Positions 1 through 10,517 of a stretch of 64,000 nt of DNA are shown piece by piece. Each line of letters opens with the position of its first letter. Position 1 is the stretch's first letter. A model generated the notes under the pieces. The model did not search any database. It saw only the letters and a program-made list of their open reading frames with translations, and was not told the origin of the DNA. The stretch is from Achromobacter deleyi (GTDB lineage Bacteria > Pseudomonadota > Gammaproteobacteria > Burkholderiales > Burkholderiaceae_B). The position numbers and the translations under genes are program-made. The stretch spans positions 5,146,001 to 5,210,000 of the forward strand of contig NZ_CP065997.1 of the NCBI RefSeq assembly GCF_016127315.1. Reading direction: 5' to 3'.

Positions 1-1
1 G

Positions 2-3000
2 GTCAATATGTATGGCATCACCGAGACCACGGTGCATGTCACGCACCGCCTGTTGCGGCACGACGATCTGGCGGCGGGCGGCAGCCCCATCGGGGTGGGC
101 ATTCCCGATCTCGGCCTGCACGTCTACGACAACGAGCTCAACACCGTGCCGCCGGGTGTCAGCGGCGAGCTGTATGTCAGCGGGCCGGGCCTGGCGCGCG
201 GCTATCTGGGCCGCGGCGGGCTGAGCGCCGAACGTTTCATCGCCGATCCGGCGGGCAGCGGCGGCCGTTTGTACCGCACGGGCGACCTGGCGCGCTGGCG
301 CGAGGATGGCGAACTGGAGTACCTGGGACGCGCGGACCAGCAGGTCAAGATCCGCGGCTTCCGCATCGAGCTGGGCGAGATCGAGTCGGCGTTGCTAGCG
401 CAGGACGGCGTGGAGCAGGCGGCGGTGCTGGCGCAGGACGGCCCCGCGGGCGCGCGGCTGGTGGCCTACGTAGTCCCGGCGAATCTGGCCGTCACCACGC
501 TGCGCGAAGCGCTGGCGGCACGCTTGCCGGACTATATGGTGCCAGCAGCCTTCGTGACGCTGGATGCGCTGCCGGTCAACGCCAACGGCAAGCTGGACCG
601 CCGCGCGTTGCCGCAGGCGAGCTTCACCGCACAGCAAGCCTACGAGGCGCCGCAAGGCGAGGTCGAGATCGCGCTGGCCGCGATCTGGTCGCGGGTGCTG
701 GGTGCCGAGACCGTGGGCCGCCACGACAACTTCTTCGAGCTGGGCGGCGACTCGATCCTGAGCCTGCAGATCGTGGCGCGGCTGCGCCAGGCGGGTTGGC
801 GCATCACGCCGCGCCAGGTGTTCGAGCGCCAGACGGTGGCGCAACTGGCGGCGGTGGCCGAGGCGGCGCGGGTCGAGGCGGTGGCGCAAGGGCCGGCCCG
901 CGGCGAGGTAGCGCTGCTGCCGATCCAGGCGCAGTTCCTGGCGCAACCGCTGGCCACGCACGATCACTGGAACCAGGCGGTGCTGCTGCACAGTGACGCG
1001 CCGGTCGATGGCGATGCGCTGGCCCGGGCGTTGGCCGCGCTGGTGGCGCACCATGACGCGTTGCGGCTGCGATTCAGCCGCGAGGGCGACGGTTGGCGCC
1101 AGCGCTATACAGATGTGGACCAAGGCGATGGCGAGGGGCTGCTGTGGCGGCGGCCGGCCGCCGACCGCGCGCAGATCGAAGCGATCTGCGACAGCGCGCA
1201 ACGCAGTCTGTCCATCGGCGAGGGCCCGCTGCTGCGTGGCGTGCTGATCGAGGTGGCCGATGGCTCCTGGCGCGTGCTGCTGGCGATCCACCATTTGGCG
1301 GTGGACGGGGTGTCGTGGCGCATCCTGCTGGAAGATCTGCGCACGGCCTATGGCCAACTGCTCGCCGGTGAGCCGCTCCGCCTGCCGGCGCGTACCAGCA
1401 GCTACGGCGACTGGTCGGGCCACCTGTGGCAGGCGCATCGCCCGAACGCGGCAGAGTCGGCCTACTGGCGTTCGTTGCCGGCCGGCGACGCGCTGCCGGT
1501 GGATTATCCGCAAGGCGCCAACCGGGTGGGCGACCTTCGCCAGGCCGTGTTGGCGCTGGACGAAGCCACGACCCAGGCGCTGCTGCGCCAGGCGCCCGCG
1601 GCGTATCGCACGCAGGTCAACGATCTGCTGCTGGCGGGCCTGGTGCGGGCGCTGCGGCGCTGGGGCGGCATGACGCAGGTCCGGATCGACCTGGAAGGCC
1701 ACGGCCGCGAGACCGGTGACACGGCGCTGGATCTGTCGCGCACGGTGGGTTGGTTCACCAGCGTGTATCCGGTGGCGCTGACCGCCGAGGACGACGACGC
1801 GGCGTTGATTACGGGGATCAAGGAATATCTGCGCGCCGTGCCGGGACGGGGACTGGGCCACGGCCTGCTCGATGCCCAGGGGGTGGCGCGATCTTCGATC
1901 CTGTTCAACTATCTGGGCCAGTTCGAGGAGACGGCCGCGGGGCAAGGCTGGCGCATCGCGGCCGAAGGCGTGGGCGCGGGCCAGCTGGAGACGGCGCCGG
2001 CCTCGCATGCATTGACGATCAACGGCCAGGTGTACGCGGGCACGCTGCGCCTGACGCTGGGCTACAGCGGCGAACGCCACGACGCGGCGCGCATGCAGGC
2101 GCTGGCTGACGCCTATGCGCAGGCGCTGCGCGAGCTGGTGGCGCACTGCGCCAGCGGCGCGCAGGGCGTGACGCCGTCGGACTTCCCGCTGGCCGGGCTG
2201 GACCAAGCCGCGCTGGCGGCGCTGCCGATTGGCGCGCCGGTGTCGCAATGGGAGGATCTCTACCCGGTCACGCCGATGCAGGCGGGCATGCTGTTCCACA
2301 GCGCCTGGGCGCAGAGCGAAGGCGAGGCGGGCGAGCCGGCCTACGTGAACCAGCTGTGCGTGGACGTGCAGGGGCTGGACGAGGCGCGCTTCGAGGCGGC
2401 CTGGGCGGCGGCGCTGGCGCGCCACGAGGTACTGCGCACGGGCTTCGTGCAGGGCGCCGGCGCGCCGCTGCAATGGGTGACGCGCGAGGTGGCCGTGCCG
2501 TTCGAGCGGTGCGAACGGCTGGGCGCGGACGCGGCGCAATTGCAGGCGCTGGCGCGCCAGGCGCGGCGCGGTGGCTTCGACCTGTCGCGGCCGCCGCTGA
2601 TGCGGCTGCTGCTGGTGCGCACGGGCGCGGACCGGCACCACTTCATCTGGACGCACCACCACCTGCTGCTCGATGGCTGGAGCGTGTCGCAGTTGCTGGG
2701 AGAGGTGCTGCGGGCTTACGAAGGGCAGGCAGTGACGCGCGGCACCGGCCGCTACCGGGATTACCTGGCCTGGCTGGGCCAGCGCGATGGCGCCACGATG
2801 CAGGCGTATTGGCAAGGCGTGACGGGGACGCTGGACGAACCCACGCTGCTCGCACCGGTTCTGCCGTTCGGCCAGGCCCGACAACAGGGGGACGCGGCCG
2901 CGGGCCATGCCGACCTGCTGCTCGACTGGGACGAAGCCGCGACCCAGGCGCTGGTCGCATTTGCCCGGGCCGAACGCGTGACCGTCAACACCCTGGTGCA

Positions 3001-6000
3001 GGCGGCCTGGGCGCATGTGCTGGCGCAGGCCACCGGCCACGACACCGTGGCCTTCGGCGCCACCACGTCGGGCAGGCCGGAAGCCTTGCCCGGTGCACAG
3101 GCCATGCTCGGGCTGTTCATCAATACGCTCACCATGGTGGTGCATCTGCCGACGGCCTCGCCCACGGGTGACTGGCTGCGCCGGATCCAGGCCGACAGCG
3201 TGGCGTCCCGGGAATGGGAGCACGCCGCCTTGGCGGACGTCCAGCGTTGGGCCGGCCACAATGGCCAGGCGCTGTTCGACACGTTGTTGGTATTCGAGAA
3301 TTTCCCGGTGGACGAGGCCTTGCGCCAGTCACGACCCGCCGGACTGGCCTTCGAAGGGCTGGCCAGCCGCGACCACGCCAGCTATGCGTTGAGCCTGGTG
3401 GTGGCGCAGCGGGAGGGTTTGAGCCTGCGGTTGAGTTACGCGCGATCGCAGGTCGATGACGCGGCCGCCGCGGCCTTGGTGGCGCGCGTCGATCTGGCGT
3501 TGCGCGGCCTCATGCGGGACGGCGCCGCACCGGTTGCCGATCTGTGCACGCTTACCCACGAAGACAGCGCACGCCTGCGTCGCTGGGAGCGTGCCGAGGC
3601 CTTGCCGACGGCGGAAGGTTCGGACGACCCGATGCCGGTACGCATCGCGGCGCAGGCGCGGCGCACGCCGGACCGGGTGGGGCTGCGGGTGGGCGAGACT
3701 GCCTTGAGCTATGCCGAGCTGGACAGCCGAGCCAACGCGCTGGCGTGGCGGCTGCGGCAGGCCGGGGCGGGGCCGGAGCAGGTGGTGGGCATCCTGGCCG
3801 AGCGCTCGGTGGAGATGGTGCTGGCGCTGCTGGCGGTGCTCAAGGCAGGCGCGGCCTACGTGCCGCTGGACCCGGACTATCCGGACGATCGGTTAGCCTA
3901 CATGATGGCCGACAGCGGCCTGGGGCTGCTGCTGGCGCAGCCGGCGCTGGCCGCTCGCGCCGTCACGCTGGCGCCGTCGGCGCGGGTGCTGGCGCTGGAC
4001 GAGGCCTTGATAGCCGGGCGTGCAGAGGCGCCGCCCGAGGTGGCGTGGCACCCGGAACAACTGGCCTACGTGATCTACACGTCGGGCTCGACCGGCCGCC
4101 CCAAGGGCGCGGCCAACCGCCATTCGGCGCTGGGCAACCGACTGGCATGGATGCAGCAGGCGTATGACCTGCAGGCCAGCGACACGGTGTTGCAGAAGAC
4201 CCCGTTCAGCTTCGACGTATCGGTTTGGGAGTTCTTCTGGCCGCTGGCGCAGGGCGCGCAACTGGTGCTGGCCGGGCCGGGCGAGCACCGCGAGCCTGAG
4301 CGGCTGGTGCAACTGATCGAGGCGCACGAGGTGAGCACGCTGCACTTCGTGCCGTCGATGCTGCACGCGTTCCTGAGCCATCTGGAGACGCAACCCACGC
4401 CGCGCTGCGCCAGTCTGAAGCGCATCGTGTGCAGCGGCGAGGCGTTGAGTCCGGAACTGTTGCAACGGGCGCTGCGGTGCCTGCCGCAGGCCTCGGTAGA
4501 GAACCTGTACGGCCCGACGGAAGCGGCCATCGACGTGACGGCTTGGCACGGCGTACTGGATGAAGATGGCCAGGCTCCGGCCGTTGTTCCGATCGGTCGT
4601 CCTATCGCGGGCGTACAGACTCGGGTGCTGGATGGAAACCTGAACCCGGTACCGGTCGGTGTGGCCGGCGAACTGTACCTGGGCGGCGCCGGACTGGGTC
4701 GAGGTTACCTGGGCCGGCCCGGTCTGACGGCCGACCGCTTCGTGGCCGATCCGGACGGCGGCGGCGCACGTTTGTACCGCACGGGCGACCTGGCGCGCTG
4801 GCGCGAGGATGGCGAACTGGAATACCTGGGCCGGCTGGACCACCAGGTCAAGATCCGCGGCCTGCGCATCGAGCTGGGCGAGATCGAGTCGGCGTTGCTG
4901 GCGCAGGATGGCGTGGAGCAGGCCGCGGTGCTGGCGCAGGACGGCCCCGCGGGTGCGCGGCTGGTGGCCTACGTGGTGCCAGCGGATCTGGCCGTCGCCA
5001 CGCTGCGCGAGGCGCTGGCGTCGCGCTTGCCGGACTACATGGTGCCGACGGCCTTCGTGACGCTGGACGCGCTGCCGGTCAATGCCAACGGCAAGCTGGA
5101 CCGCCGCGCACTGCCGCAGGCGAGCTTCACCGCGCAGCAAGCCTACGAGGCGCCGCAAGGCGAGGTCGAGGCGGCGCTGGCCGCGATCTGGTCGCAGGTG
5201 CTGGGCGCCGAGACCGTGGGCCGCCACGACAATTTCTTCGAGCTGGGCGGCGACTCGATCCTGAGCCTGCAGATCGTGGCGCGGCTGCGCCAGGCGGGTT
5301 GGCGCATCACGCCGCGCCAGGTGTTCGAGCGCCAGACGGTGGCGCAACTGGCCACGGCCGCCGAGGCGCTGGGTGACGCGGGCGATACCGCTGCCGAGCG
5401 CCAGGCCGCTGGGTCCCAGGGCCTGCAAGACCATGCCGGCGCGCCTTCGCTGGCAAGCCTGGGGCTGCGGCCCGAACAGGTCGAGGACGTCTATCCGCTA
5501 TCCCCGACGCAATCCGGCATGCTGTTCCACACCCTTGAGGCACCGGGTTCGGGTCTCTATGTGAACCAGCTCAGCGTGCCGGTCCAGGGATTGGACGCGC
5601 CGCGCCTGGTCGCGGCCTGGCATGCCATGGTGGCGCGTCACCCCGTGCTGCGCACGGCGTTCCTGTGGCAGGAGGGAATGACGCGGCCGCTGCAGCTCGT
5701 GCTGCGCCAGGCGCCGTCGCCGGTCGAGGAGGTCGATCTGCGCGGCCACGAGCCGCATGAGCAGCGGGAACGGGTGCGGCGCCTGGCCGGGCGGGACCTG
5801 TTGCTGCCCTTCGATTTCCTGCGTCCGCCCGTGGTCCGCCTGACTTTGGTACGGACGGGCGAAAAGGCGTATCAGTTGATCTGGACCTACCATCATCTGC
5901 TGTTGGATGGCTGGAGCGCCTCGCGCCTGATCGGGGAATGGCTGAGCGCCTACGGCGGGCAGTCCCTGGGCCAGGCGGGTCCAGGGTATGGCGACTACGC

Positions 6001-9000
6001 CCGTTGGCTCGAACGCCAGGATCGCGCCGAGAGCGAGCGGGTCTGGAAGCATGAACTGCGCGACTTCGACGGGCCGACCTTGCTGGCGCAGGCGGCGCGG
6101 CAGGTCACGCCGGCCGGCGCCGCCGCGCCCACGGACGACACCATGCCGGCGCAGGCCGACTACGGCAAGCTGTATACCCGGCTCGACGGCCCGGCGACCG
6201 AAGCGCTGCGCCGGCTGGCCCGGGAACAGCGGGTCACGCTCAACACCGTGGTGCAGGCGGCATGGGCATTGGTGCTCAAGCGCTACACCCAGCAGGACAC
6301 CGTGGTGTTCGGCGCCACCGTGGCGGGCCGCCCCGCGACGCTCGCGGGCGTCGAGGAGATCGTCGGCCTCTTCATCAACACGTTGCCGGTGCCGGTGCGC
6401 CCGGATCCGTCCCTGTCGCTCTCGGCCTATCTGCAAGCCTTGCAGCAGGGCAACCTGCGCCTGCGCGAGCAGGAGCACAGTGCGCTGGCCGACGTGCAGC
6501 GCTGGGCGGGTTCTTCCGGACGGCCGCTGTTCGACAGCATCGTGGTGTTCGAGAACTACCCGATCGACGAGACCCTGCGCCGCGGCGATCGCCACGGCCT
6601 GCATTTTGGCGCCATCGAAGGCATGGGCCTGACCGGCTACGCGATGGACCTGCAGGTGGTGGCCCGCGACGATCTCGAGATCGAGTACTGCTACGCGCGC
6701 GCCGACATCGCGCCGTGGCTGGCCGCCCGCATGCGGCGCCAGATGGAATGCCTGCTTGCCGCCATGGCGGCGCATCCCGGGCGCACGCTGGGCGAGCTGC
6801 CCTGGCTGGATGAGGCCGAATGGCATGCTCTGGGGCGGTGGACCGTCGATGCCGACCAGGCGCCGGCGCCGGCCGATGGCCATGGCTACGTTCACACCCT
6901 GATCGCGCGCCATGCCCTCGAGCGTCCGCAAGCCCTGGCCGTCGTGATGGGGCAGGCGGGCTTGACCCATGGCGAACTCGAGCAGCGGGCCAACCAGCTC
7001 GCGCATCACCTGGTGCAGGCTGGCGTGGGGCCGGAGCAGCGGGTCGGCGTGGCCATGCCGCGCTCGCTGGATACGCTGGTCGTGTTCCTCGCGGTGCTCA
7101 AGGCCGGCGGCGCCTACGTGCCGATGGATCTCGAGCACCCGGCCGAGCGGCAGGCCTATGTCATGCAGGACAGCGGCATGCGCCTGGTCGTGACGGCCGC
7201 CGAGTCGCCGGCGCATCTGCCCGCGGTCCAGGGCGTCGTTCGCCTGGGCTACGTCGCGGACGCGTTTGCGACGCGACCGGTGACGCCGCCGCAAGTGCGG
7301 CTGTCGCCCGACAACATGGCGTACGTGATCTATACCTCCGGTTCCACGGGCAAGCCCAAGGGCGTGGCGGTGACGCATGGCCCCCTGGCCATGCACTGCC
7401 GTGCCACGGCCCGCATCTATGGCCTGACGCCGGACTCGCGCGAGCTGTTGTTCATGTCGTTCTCGTTCGACGGCGCGCACGAGCGCTGGCTGACCGCGCT
7501 CACCACCGGCGCGCAACTGGCCGTGCGCGGCCCGGACCTGTGGACGCCGGAACAGGCTCTGGACGCGCTGCGCCAGCACGGCACCAGCCACGTGGCGTTC
7601 CCGCCGGCCTACCTGACGCAACTGGCCGATTGCGCCGCGCAACAGGGCGAGGCGCCGCCGGTGTCGCTCTATGTCTTCGGCGGCGAAGCCATGCCGCGCG
7701 CCGCCTACGAGCGGGCGCGGGCCCATCTGCGGCCGGATTGGTTCATCAACGGCTACGGGCCGACCGAAACCGTGGTCACGCCGCTCATCTGGAAGACCCC
7801 CGCCAGTGCCAGCTTCGATACCGCTTACGCGCCGATCGGCAAGCCGGTGGGCGAGCGCACGGTCTACGTGCTCGACGCCGACCTGAATCCCGTCCCGCCC
7901 GGACACCTGGGCGAGCTCTATGTCGGCGGCTACGGCGTGGCGCGCGGGTATCTGGGCCGGCCCGGCCTGTCGGCGGATCGTTTCGTGCCCGATCCCTTTG
8001 GCGCGCCCGGCGCCCGCATGTATCGCAGCGGCGACATGGTGCGCTGGCTGGCCGACGGCAATATCGAATATGCGGGCCGGGGAGACCACCAGGTCAAGAT
8101 CCGCGGGTTCCGCATCGAACTGGGCGAGATCGAGGCCCGCCTGATGGCGCTGCACGGGGTCGCCGAGGCCGCGGTGGTGGTGCACGAGGGACCCGCGGGC
8201 AAGAAACTGGTGGCCTATGTGGCGCCGGCGGCCGAGGTGGGCGCCGACTTCACCGCCGGGTTGCGCGCGCTGTTGGCGGCGCAATTGCCCGACTACATGG
8301 TGCCGGCGGCCTTCGTCCGCCTGGCGCGGCTGCCGCGCCTGGTCAGTGGCAAGCTCGATCGCGCCGCGCTGCCTGAGCCCAGGCAGGTCGAAGCGCGCGA
8401 GTTCCATGCGCCCAGCACCGACGCCGCCCGCCGCCTGGCCGAAATCTGGCAGGAGGTGCTGGGGGTGCCCAGCGTGGGGCAGCGCGACAATTTCTTCGAA
8501 CTGGGCGGCGATTCCCTGCTCAGCCTCAAGGTGCTGACGCGGGTGCGGGCCTTGCGTGATCCCGCGCTGACCTTCACGCTGCGGGACCTGATGCAGCGGC
8601 CGACCATCGGCCAGCTGCTGCGGATCGAGGAAGCGCCGTCGCCCGCCGCGCGCGCCAGCTTGCCGCTCAATGGCGGCCAGGGCGACGCGGCGCCCTTGTT
8701 CTGCGTGCACGCCGGCATGGGAACGCTGTTTGACTACCAGCCGCTGGCGCGTGCGCTGGATGGCGGGCGCGCGGTCCATGGCCTGCCGTTCCGCATGCTG
8801 GATGATCCGGCGCATCGTGACGTGTCGCTGACGCAGATGGCCCGGGACTACTGCGCGATGATCCGCGCGCGCCAGCCCCAGGGGCCGTATCACCTGCTGG
8901 GCTGGTCGCTGGGGGGGACGCTGGCGGCCTTGATGGCCGCCGAGCTGGAGGGGCAGGGGGAATCCGTGGCCTACCTGGGGCTCATCGACCCCTATGTGCC

Positions 9001-9493
9001 GGGCCGGGAGGACGGTGCGCTGCGTGAGTGGCAGGAAGACCTTGGCCACTTCGCCGCGGCGTTGGGGCTGCCAAGGTCCGCGCCAGTCGCAGCGAGTGCC
9101 GGCGCGGCCGCGGTGCCCATTTCGCTTGACGCCGTGCAGGCGCGCCTGGCGCCATGGGTGGCGGCGGCGGAGGGCGCCGAAGGCTATGGCGCGCTCGGCG
9201 CGGATGAATTGGCGCGCATCTTCCTGGCGGCGCGTGCCTTGCAGGCCCTCTCGTTGCAGGCGGGGCCGGTTGGCGAAGTTCGCGCGCCGCTCGACTGCTG
9301 GTGGACGCCGCCGCGCGCACGGGCGGTACGTGACGCATGGGCCGAACAGCTGGGGCAGCCCGTGACGGCCGAGCGCGAGATCGACGTCGACCACTACGCG
9401 ATCATGCGCGACCCGAACTTGCTGCGCGAAGTGATGCGGGCACTGGCGGCGCTGCCGCTGGCGCAAGGGCAGGCGTGCATGGTGGAGAAATGA
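2..9493 (+). CDS. Non-ribosomal peptide synthetase, C-terminal part (A-T-E / C-A-T / C-A-T-TE), siderophore backbone
   Basis: The gene enters from upstream of the window; 3163 codons are visible. Domains by nucleotide: end of an A domain (2-640, YGITET box at the edge), T (phosphopantetheine Ser codon 752), E (905-2230, HHLAVDG at about 1289), C (2245-3560, HHHLLLDG), A (3630-5110, YTSGSTG at about 4075), T (Ser codon 5255), C (5455-6830), A (6890-8380), T (8400-8620) and a thioesterase (8680-9490, GWSLGG with Ser codon 8906; late DHYAIM). Codes read by eye: A1 ends in M-V-H as in threonine codes; A2 reads DVWHVSLIDK, one change from a serine code; A3 reads about DGEAYFGVTK, unusual. The E domain implies D-Thr. 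The TE releases the chain. The neighbouring ornithine hydroxylase and acyltransferase point to a hydroxamate siderophore. The start, the loading module and any further synthetase lie outside. Substrate calls are inference; the synthetase call is secure. Confidence 0.97.
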   Translation, partial: VNMYGITETTVHVTHRLLRHDDLAAGGSPIGVGIPDLGLHVYDNELNTVPPGVSGELYVSGPGLARGYLGRGGLSAERFIADPAGSGGRLYRTGDLARWREDGELEYLGRADQQVKIRGFRIELGEIESALLAQDGVEQAAVLAQDGPAGARLVAYVVPANLAVTTLREALAARLPDYMVPAAFVTLDALPVNANGKLDRRALPQASFTAQQAYEAPQGEVEIALAAIWSRVLGAETVGRHDNFFELGGDSILSLQIVARLRQAGWRITPRQVFERQTVAQLAAVAEAARVEAVAQGPARGEVALLPIQAQFLAQPLATHDHWNQAVLLHSDAPVDGDALARALAALVAHHDALRLRFSREGDGWRQRYTDVDQGDGEGLLWRRPAADRAQIEAICDSAQRSLSIGEGPLLRGVLIEVADGSWRVLLAIHHLAVDGVSWRILLEDLRTAYGQLLAGEPLRLPARTSSYGDWSGHLWQAHRPNAAESAYWRSLPAGDALPVDYPQGANRVGDLRQAVLALDEATTQALLRQAPAAYRTQVNDLLLAGLVRALRRWGGMTQVRIDLEGHGRETGDTALDLSRTVGWFTSVYPVALTAEDDDAALITGIKEYLRAVPGRGLGHGLLDAQGVARSSILFNYLGQFEETAAGQGWRIAAEGVGAGQLETAPASHALTINGQVYAGTLRLTLGYSGERHDAARMQALADAYAQALRELVAHCASGAQGVTPSDFPLAGLDQAALAALPIGAPVSQWEDLYPVTPMQAGMLFHSAWAQSEGEAGEPAYVNQLCVDVQGLDEARFEAAWAAALARHEVLRTGFVQGAGAPLQWVTREVAVPFERCERLGADAAQLQALARQARRGGFDLSRPPLMRLLLVRTGADRHHFIWTHHHLLLDGWSVSQLLGEVLRAYEGQAVTRGTGRYRDYLAWLGQRDGATMQAYWQGVTGTLDEPTLLAPVLPFGQARQQGDAAAGHADLLLDWDEAATQALVAFARAERVTVNTLVQAAWAHVLAQATGHDTVAFGATTSGRPEALPGAQAMLGLFINTLTMVVHLPTASPTGDWLRRIQADSVASREWEHAALADVQRWAGHNGQALFDTLLVFENFPVDEALRQSRPAGLAFEGLASRDHASYALSLVVAQREGLSLRLSYARSQVDDAAAAALVARVDLALRGLMRDGAAPVADLCTLTHEDSARLRRWERAEALPTAEGSDDPMPVRIAAQARRTPDRVGLRVGETALSYAELDSRANALAWRLRQAGAGPEQVVGILAERSVEMVLALLAVLKAGAAYVPLDPDYPDDRLAYMMADSGLGLLLAQPALAARAVTLAPSARVLALDEALIAGRAEAPPEVAWHPEQLAYVIYTSGSTGRPKGAANRHSALGNRLAWMQQAYDLQASDTVLQKTPFSFDVSVWEFFWPLAQGAQLVLAGPGEHREPERLVQLIEAHEVSTLHFVPSMLHAFLSHLETQPTPRCASLKRIVCSGEALSPELLQRALRCLPQASVENLYGPTEAAIDVTAWHGVLDEDGQAPAVVPIGRPIAGVQTRVLDGNLNPVPVGVAGELYLGGAGLGRGYLGRPGLTADRFVADPDGGGARLYRTGDLARWREDGELEYLGRLDHQVKIRGLRIELGEIESALLAQDGVEQAAVLAQDGPAGARLVAYVVPADLAVATLREALASRLPDYMVPTAFVTLDALPVNANGKLDRRALPQASFTAQQAYEAPQGEVEAALAAIWSQVLGAETVGRHDNFFELGGDSILSLQIVARLRQAGWRITPRQVFERQTVAQLATAAEALGDAGDTAAERQAAGSQGLQDHAGAPSLASLGLRPEQVEDVYPLSPTQSGMLFHTLEAPGSGLYVNQLSVPVQGLDAPRLVAAWHAMVARHPVLRTAFLWQEGMTRPLQLVLRQAPSPVEEVDLRGHEPHEQRERVRRLAGRDLLLPFDFLRPPVVRLTLVRTGEKAYQLIWTYHHLLLDGWSASRLIGEWLSAYGGQSLGQAGPGYGDYARWLERQDRAESERVWKHELRDFDGPTLLAQAARQVTPAGAAAPTDDTMPAQADYGKLYTRLDGPATEALRRLAREQRVTLNTVVQAAWALVLKRYTQQDTVVFGATVAGRPATLAGVEEIVGLFINTLPVPVRPDPSLSLSAYLQALQQGNLRLREQEHSALADVQRWAGSSGRPLFDSIVVFENYPIDETLRRGDRHGLHFGAIEGMGLTGYAMDLQVVARDDLEIEYCYARADIAPWLAARMRRQMECLLAAMAAHPGRTLGELPWLDEAEWHALGRWTVDADQAPAPADGHGYVHTLIARHALERPQALAVVMGQAGLTHGELEQRANQLAHHLVQAGVGPEQRVGVAMPRSLDTLVVFLAVLKAGGAYVPMDLEHPAERQAYVMQDSGMRLVVTAAESPAHLPAVQGVVRLGYVADAFATRPVTPPQVRLSPDNMAYVIYTSGSTGKPKGVAVTHGPLAMHCRATARIYGLTPDSRELLFMSFSFDGAHERWLTALTTGAQLAVRGPDLWTPEQALDALRQHGTSHVAFPPAYLTQLADCAAQQGEAPPVSLYVFGGEAMPRAAYERARAHLRPDWFINGYGPTETVVTPLIWKTPASASFDTAYAPIGKPVGERTVYVLDADLNPVPPGHLGELYVGGYGVARGYLGRPGLSADRFVPDPFGAPGARMYRSGDMVRWLADGNIEYAGRGDHQVKIRGFRIELGEIEARLMALHGVAEAAVVVHEGPAGKKLVAYVAPAAEVGADFTAGLRALLAAQLPDYMVPAAFVRLARLPRLVSGKLDRAALPEPRQVEAREFHAPSTDAARRLAEIWQEVLGVPSVGQRDNFFELGGDSLLSLKVLTRVRALRDPALTFTLRDLMQRPTIGQLLRIEEAPSPAARASLPLNGGQGDAAPLFCVHAGMGTLFDYQPLARALDGGRAVHGLPFRMLDDPAHRDVSLTQMARDYCAMIRARQPQGPYHLLGWSLGGTLAALMAAELEGQGESVAYLGLIDPYVPGREDGALREWQEDLGHFAAALGLPRSAPVAASAGAAAVPISLDAVQARLAPWVAAAEGAEGYGALGADELARIFLAARALQALSLQAGPVGEVRAPLDCWWTPPRARAVRDAWAEQLGQPVTAEREIDVDHYAIMRDPNLLREVMRALAALPLAQGQACMVEK
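268..850 (+). repeat. Intragenic direct repeat, copy 1 (A-domain end plus T domain)
   Basis: This segment aligns without gaps to 4771-5353 (offset 4503 bases, 1501 codons) at roughly 94 percent identity by eye. The T-domain half is almost identical. It covers the A8-A10 motifs and the carrier domain. Such similarity between modules with different predicted substrates suggests module duplication or recent gene conversion. Confidence 0.9.
4771..5353 (+). repeat. Intragenic direct repeat, copy 2 (A-domain end plus T domain)
   Basis: This is the partner of 268-850. It shares the same reading frame and has no indels. The third module (7990-8620) encodes the same motifs but is clearly more divergent, so the similarity is not simply forced by domain conservation. 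Confidence 0.9.
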
Positions 9494-9494
9494 A

Positions 9495-9526
9495 AATGGG
9501 CCGGCGCTTTTGGGCGCCGGCCCATT
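9495..9526. terminator. Hairpin terminator between convergent NRPS and esterase genes
   Basis: A perfect 13-bp stem (9495-9507 with 9514-9526) closes a TTTTGG loop immediately after the NRPS stop. On the minus strand a T-rich stretch follows the stem (ATTTTCATTT), so it fits best as the esterase-side terminator. It can probably serve both genes. Confidence 0.75.
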
Positions 9527-9542
9527 CATTGCATCACGCGGG

Positions 9543-10517
9543 TCAGGCGGACGTGGCGCTGTCGAAGCTGCGGCGCAGATGATCCGCGAGATCGCGGCGC
9601 AACCCGGCCGTCTGGGCGACGATGTTGCCGAAACGGGCAAAGTCGTGGGTCATTCCGGCATGCACGCGCAGTTCGGTGCGCACGCCCGCCACCCGCAGGC
9701 GATCGGCATAGGCCCGGCCTTCGTCGATCAGCAGATCGTGTTCGGCCAGCGCGACATGGGCGGGAGGCAGGTTGCGCAGATCGGGGTGCGTCAGCGGCGC
9801 GAAGCGCCAATCCCGCGCGTCGCCGTCCCAGCCCAGATAGTTCGCGTACATCCAGGCGAGGGTGTCGGCCTCGAGCAGATAGCCGCGCGCGTAGCGACGG
9901 CGCGACGGGCTGTCGTCGCCCGGGCTGGTGCAGGGATAGAGCAGCAGCTGCGTCAGCGCGGCCGGGCCGCCGTCGTCGCGGGCCTGGATGCAGACGGTGG
10001 TGGCCAGCGTGCCGCCGACGCTGTCGCCGCCGACGGCCACGCGTCCCGCGTCCAGGCCAAGCGCCGCGCCCTGGTCATGCAACCAGCGCCAGGCATCCAC
10101 GGCGTCGTTGAACGCCGTGGGAAAGCGATGCTCCGGCGCCAACCGGTAGTCGATTGCCAGCACGGCGCAATCGGCCAGCGCGGCCAGGTCCCGGCACAGG
10201 GAATCGTGCGAATCCAGTCCGCCGACGACGTAGCCGCCGCCATGGAAGAACAACAGGACCGGCAAGGGGGTATCGGCGCGGCTTTGATAAAGGCGCGCGC
10301 CGATACGCGCGCCATCGCGGCACGGCACGTCCAGGTCGCGCACCTGCGCCAACGGTGCTCCCGGAGCGTCGATGACCGCGGTGGCCGCATCGTAGCCGAG
10401 CCGGGCGAGGGCCGGCCCGGCCTCGTGCATGGGCCGACCCTCGCTGGCGGCGGCCAGCTCCAGGAAGGCGGCCAGATCGGGATCCACCTCGCCGTCGAGC
10501 ATTGCGCCGCTTACCAT
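9543..10517 (-). CDS. Alpha/beta hydrolase, HSL (fold-3) family esterase
   Basis: A 324-residue cytosolic-type esterase with no signal peptide. The HGGG oxyanion motif is near residues 92-95. The nucleophile motif GGDSVGG places Ser166. Asp261 (in AEHDLL) and His291 (in MTHDF) complete a likely triad. The family hydrolyses short acyl or lactone esters. It is the last gene of the leftward siderophore operon. Its ATG at 10517 overlaps the receptor stop (ATGGTAA), giving translational coupling; a second ATG at 10502 would remove five residues. A role in opening an ester or lactone in the siderophore, or releasing iron from it, is inference from position only; it is not a Fes/IroE-type sequence. 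Confidence 0.88.
   Translation of the reverse strand: MVSGAMLDGEVDPDLAAFLELAAASEGRPMHEAGPALARLGYDAATAVIDAPGAPLAQVRDLDVPCRDGARIGARLYQSRADTPLPVLLFFHGGGYVVGGLDSHDSLCRDLAALADCAVLAIDYRLAPEHRFPTAFNDAVDAWRWLHDQGAALGLDAGRVAVGGDSVGGTLATTVCIQARDDGGPAALTQLLLYPCTSPGDDSPSRRRYARGYLLEADTLAWMYANYLGWDGDARDWRFAPLTHPDLRNLPPAHVALAEHDLLIDEGRAYADRLRVAGVRTELRVHAGMTHDFARFGNIVAQTAGLRRDLADHLRRSFDSATSA

Noticed and set aside
395..3259. Long minus-strand frame inside the synthetase (also 3893-5434 and 5498-9640)
   Set aside because: Arg/His/Gln-rich translation without domain content; GC-rich coding DNA yields long antisense frames. The plus-strand NRPS explains the region.
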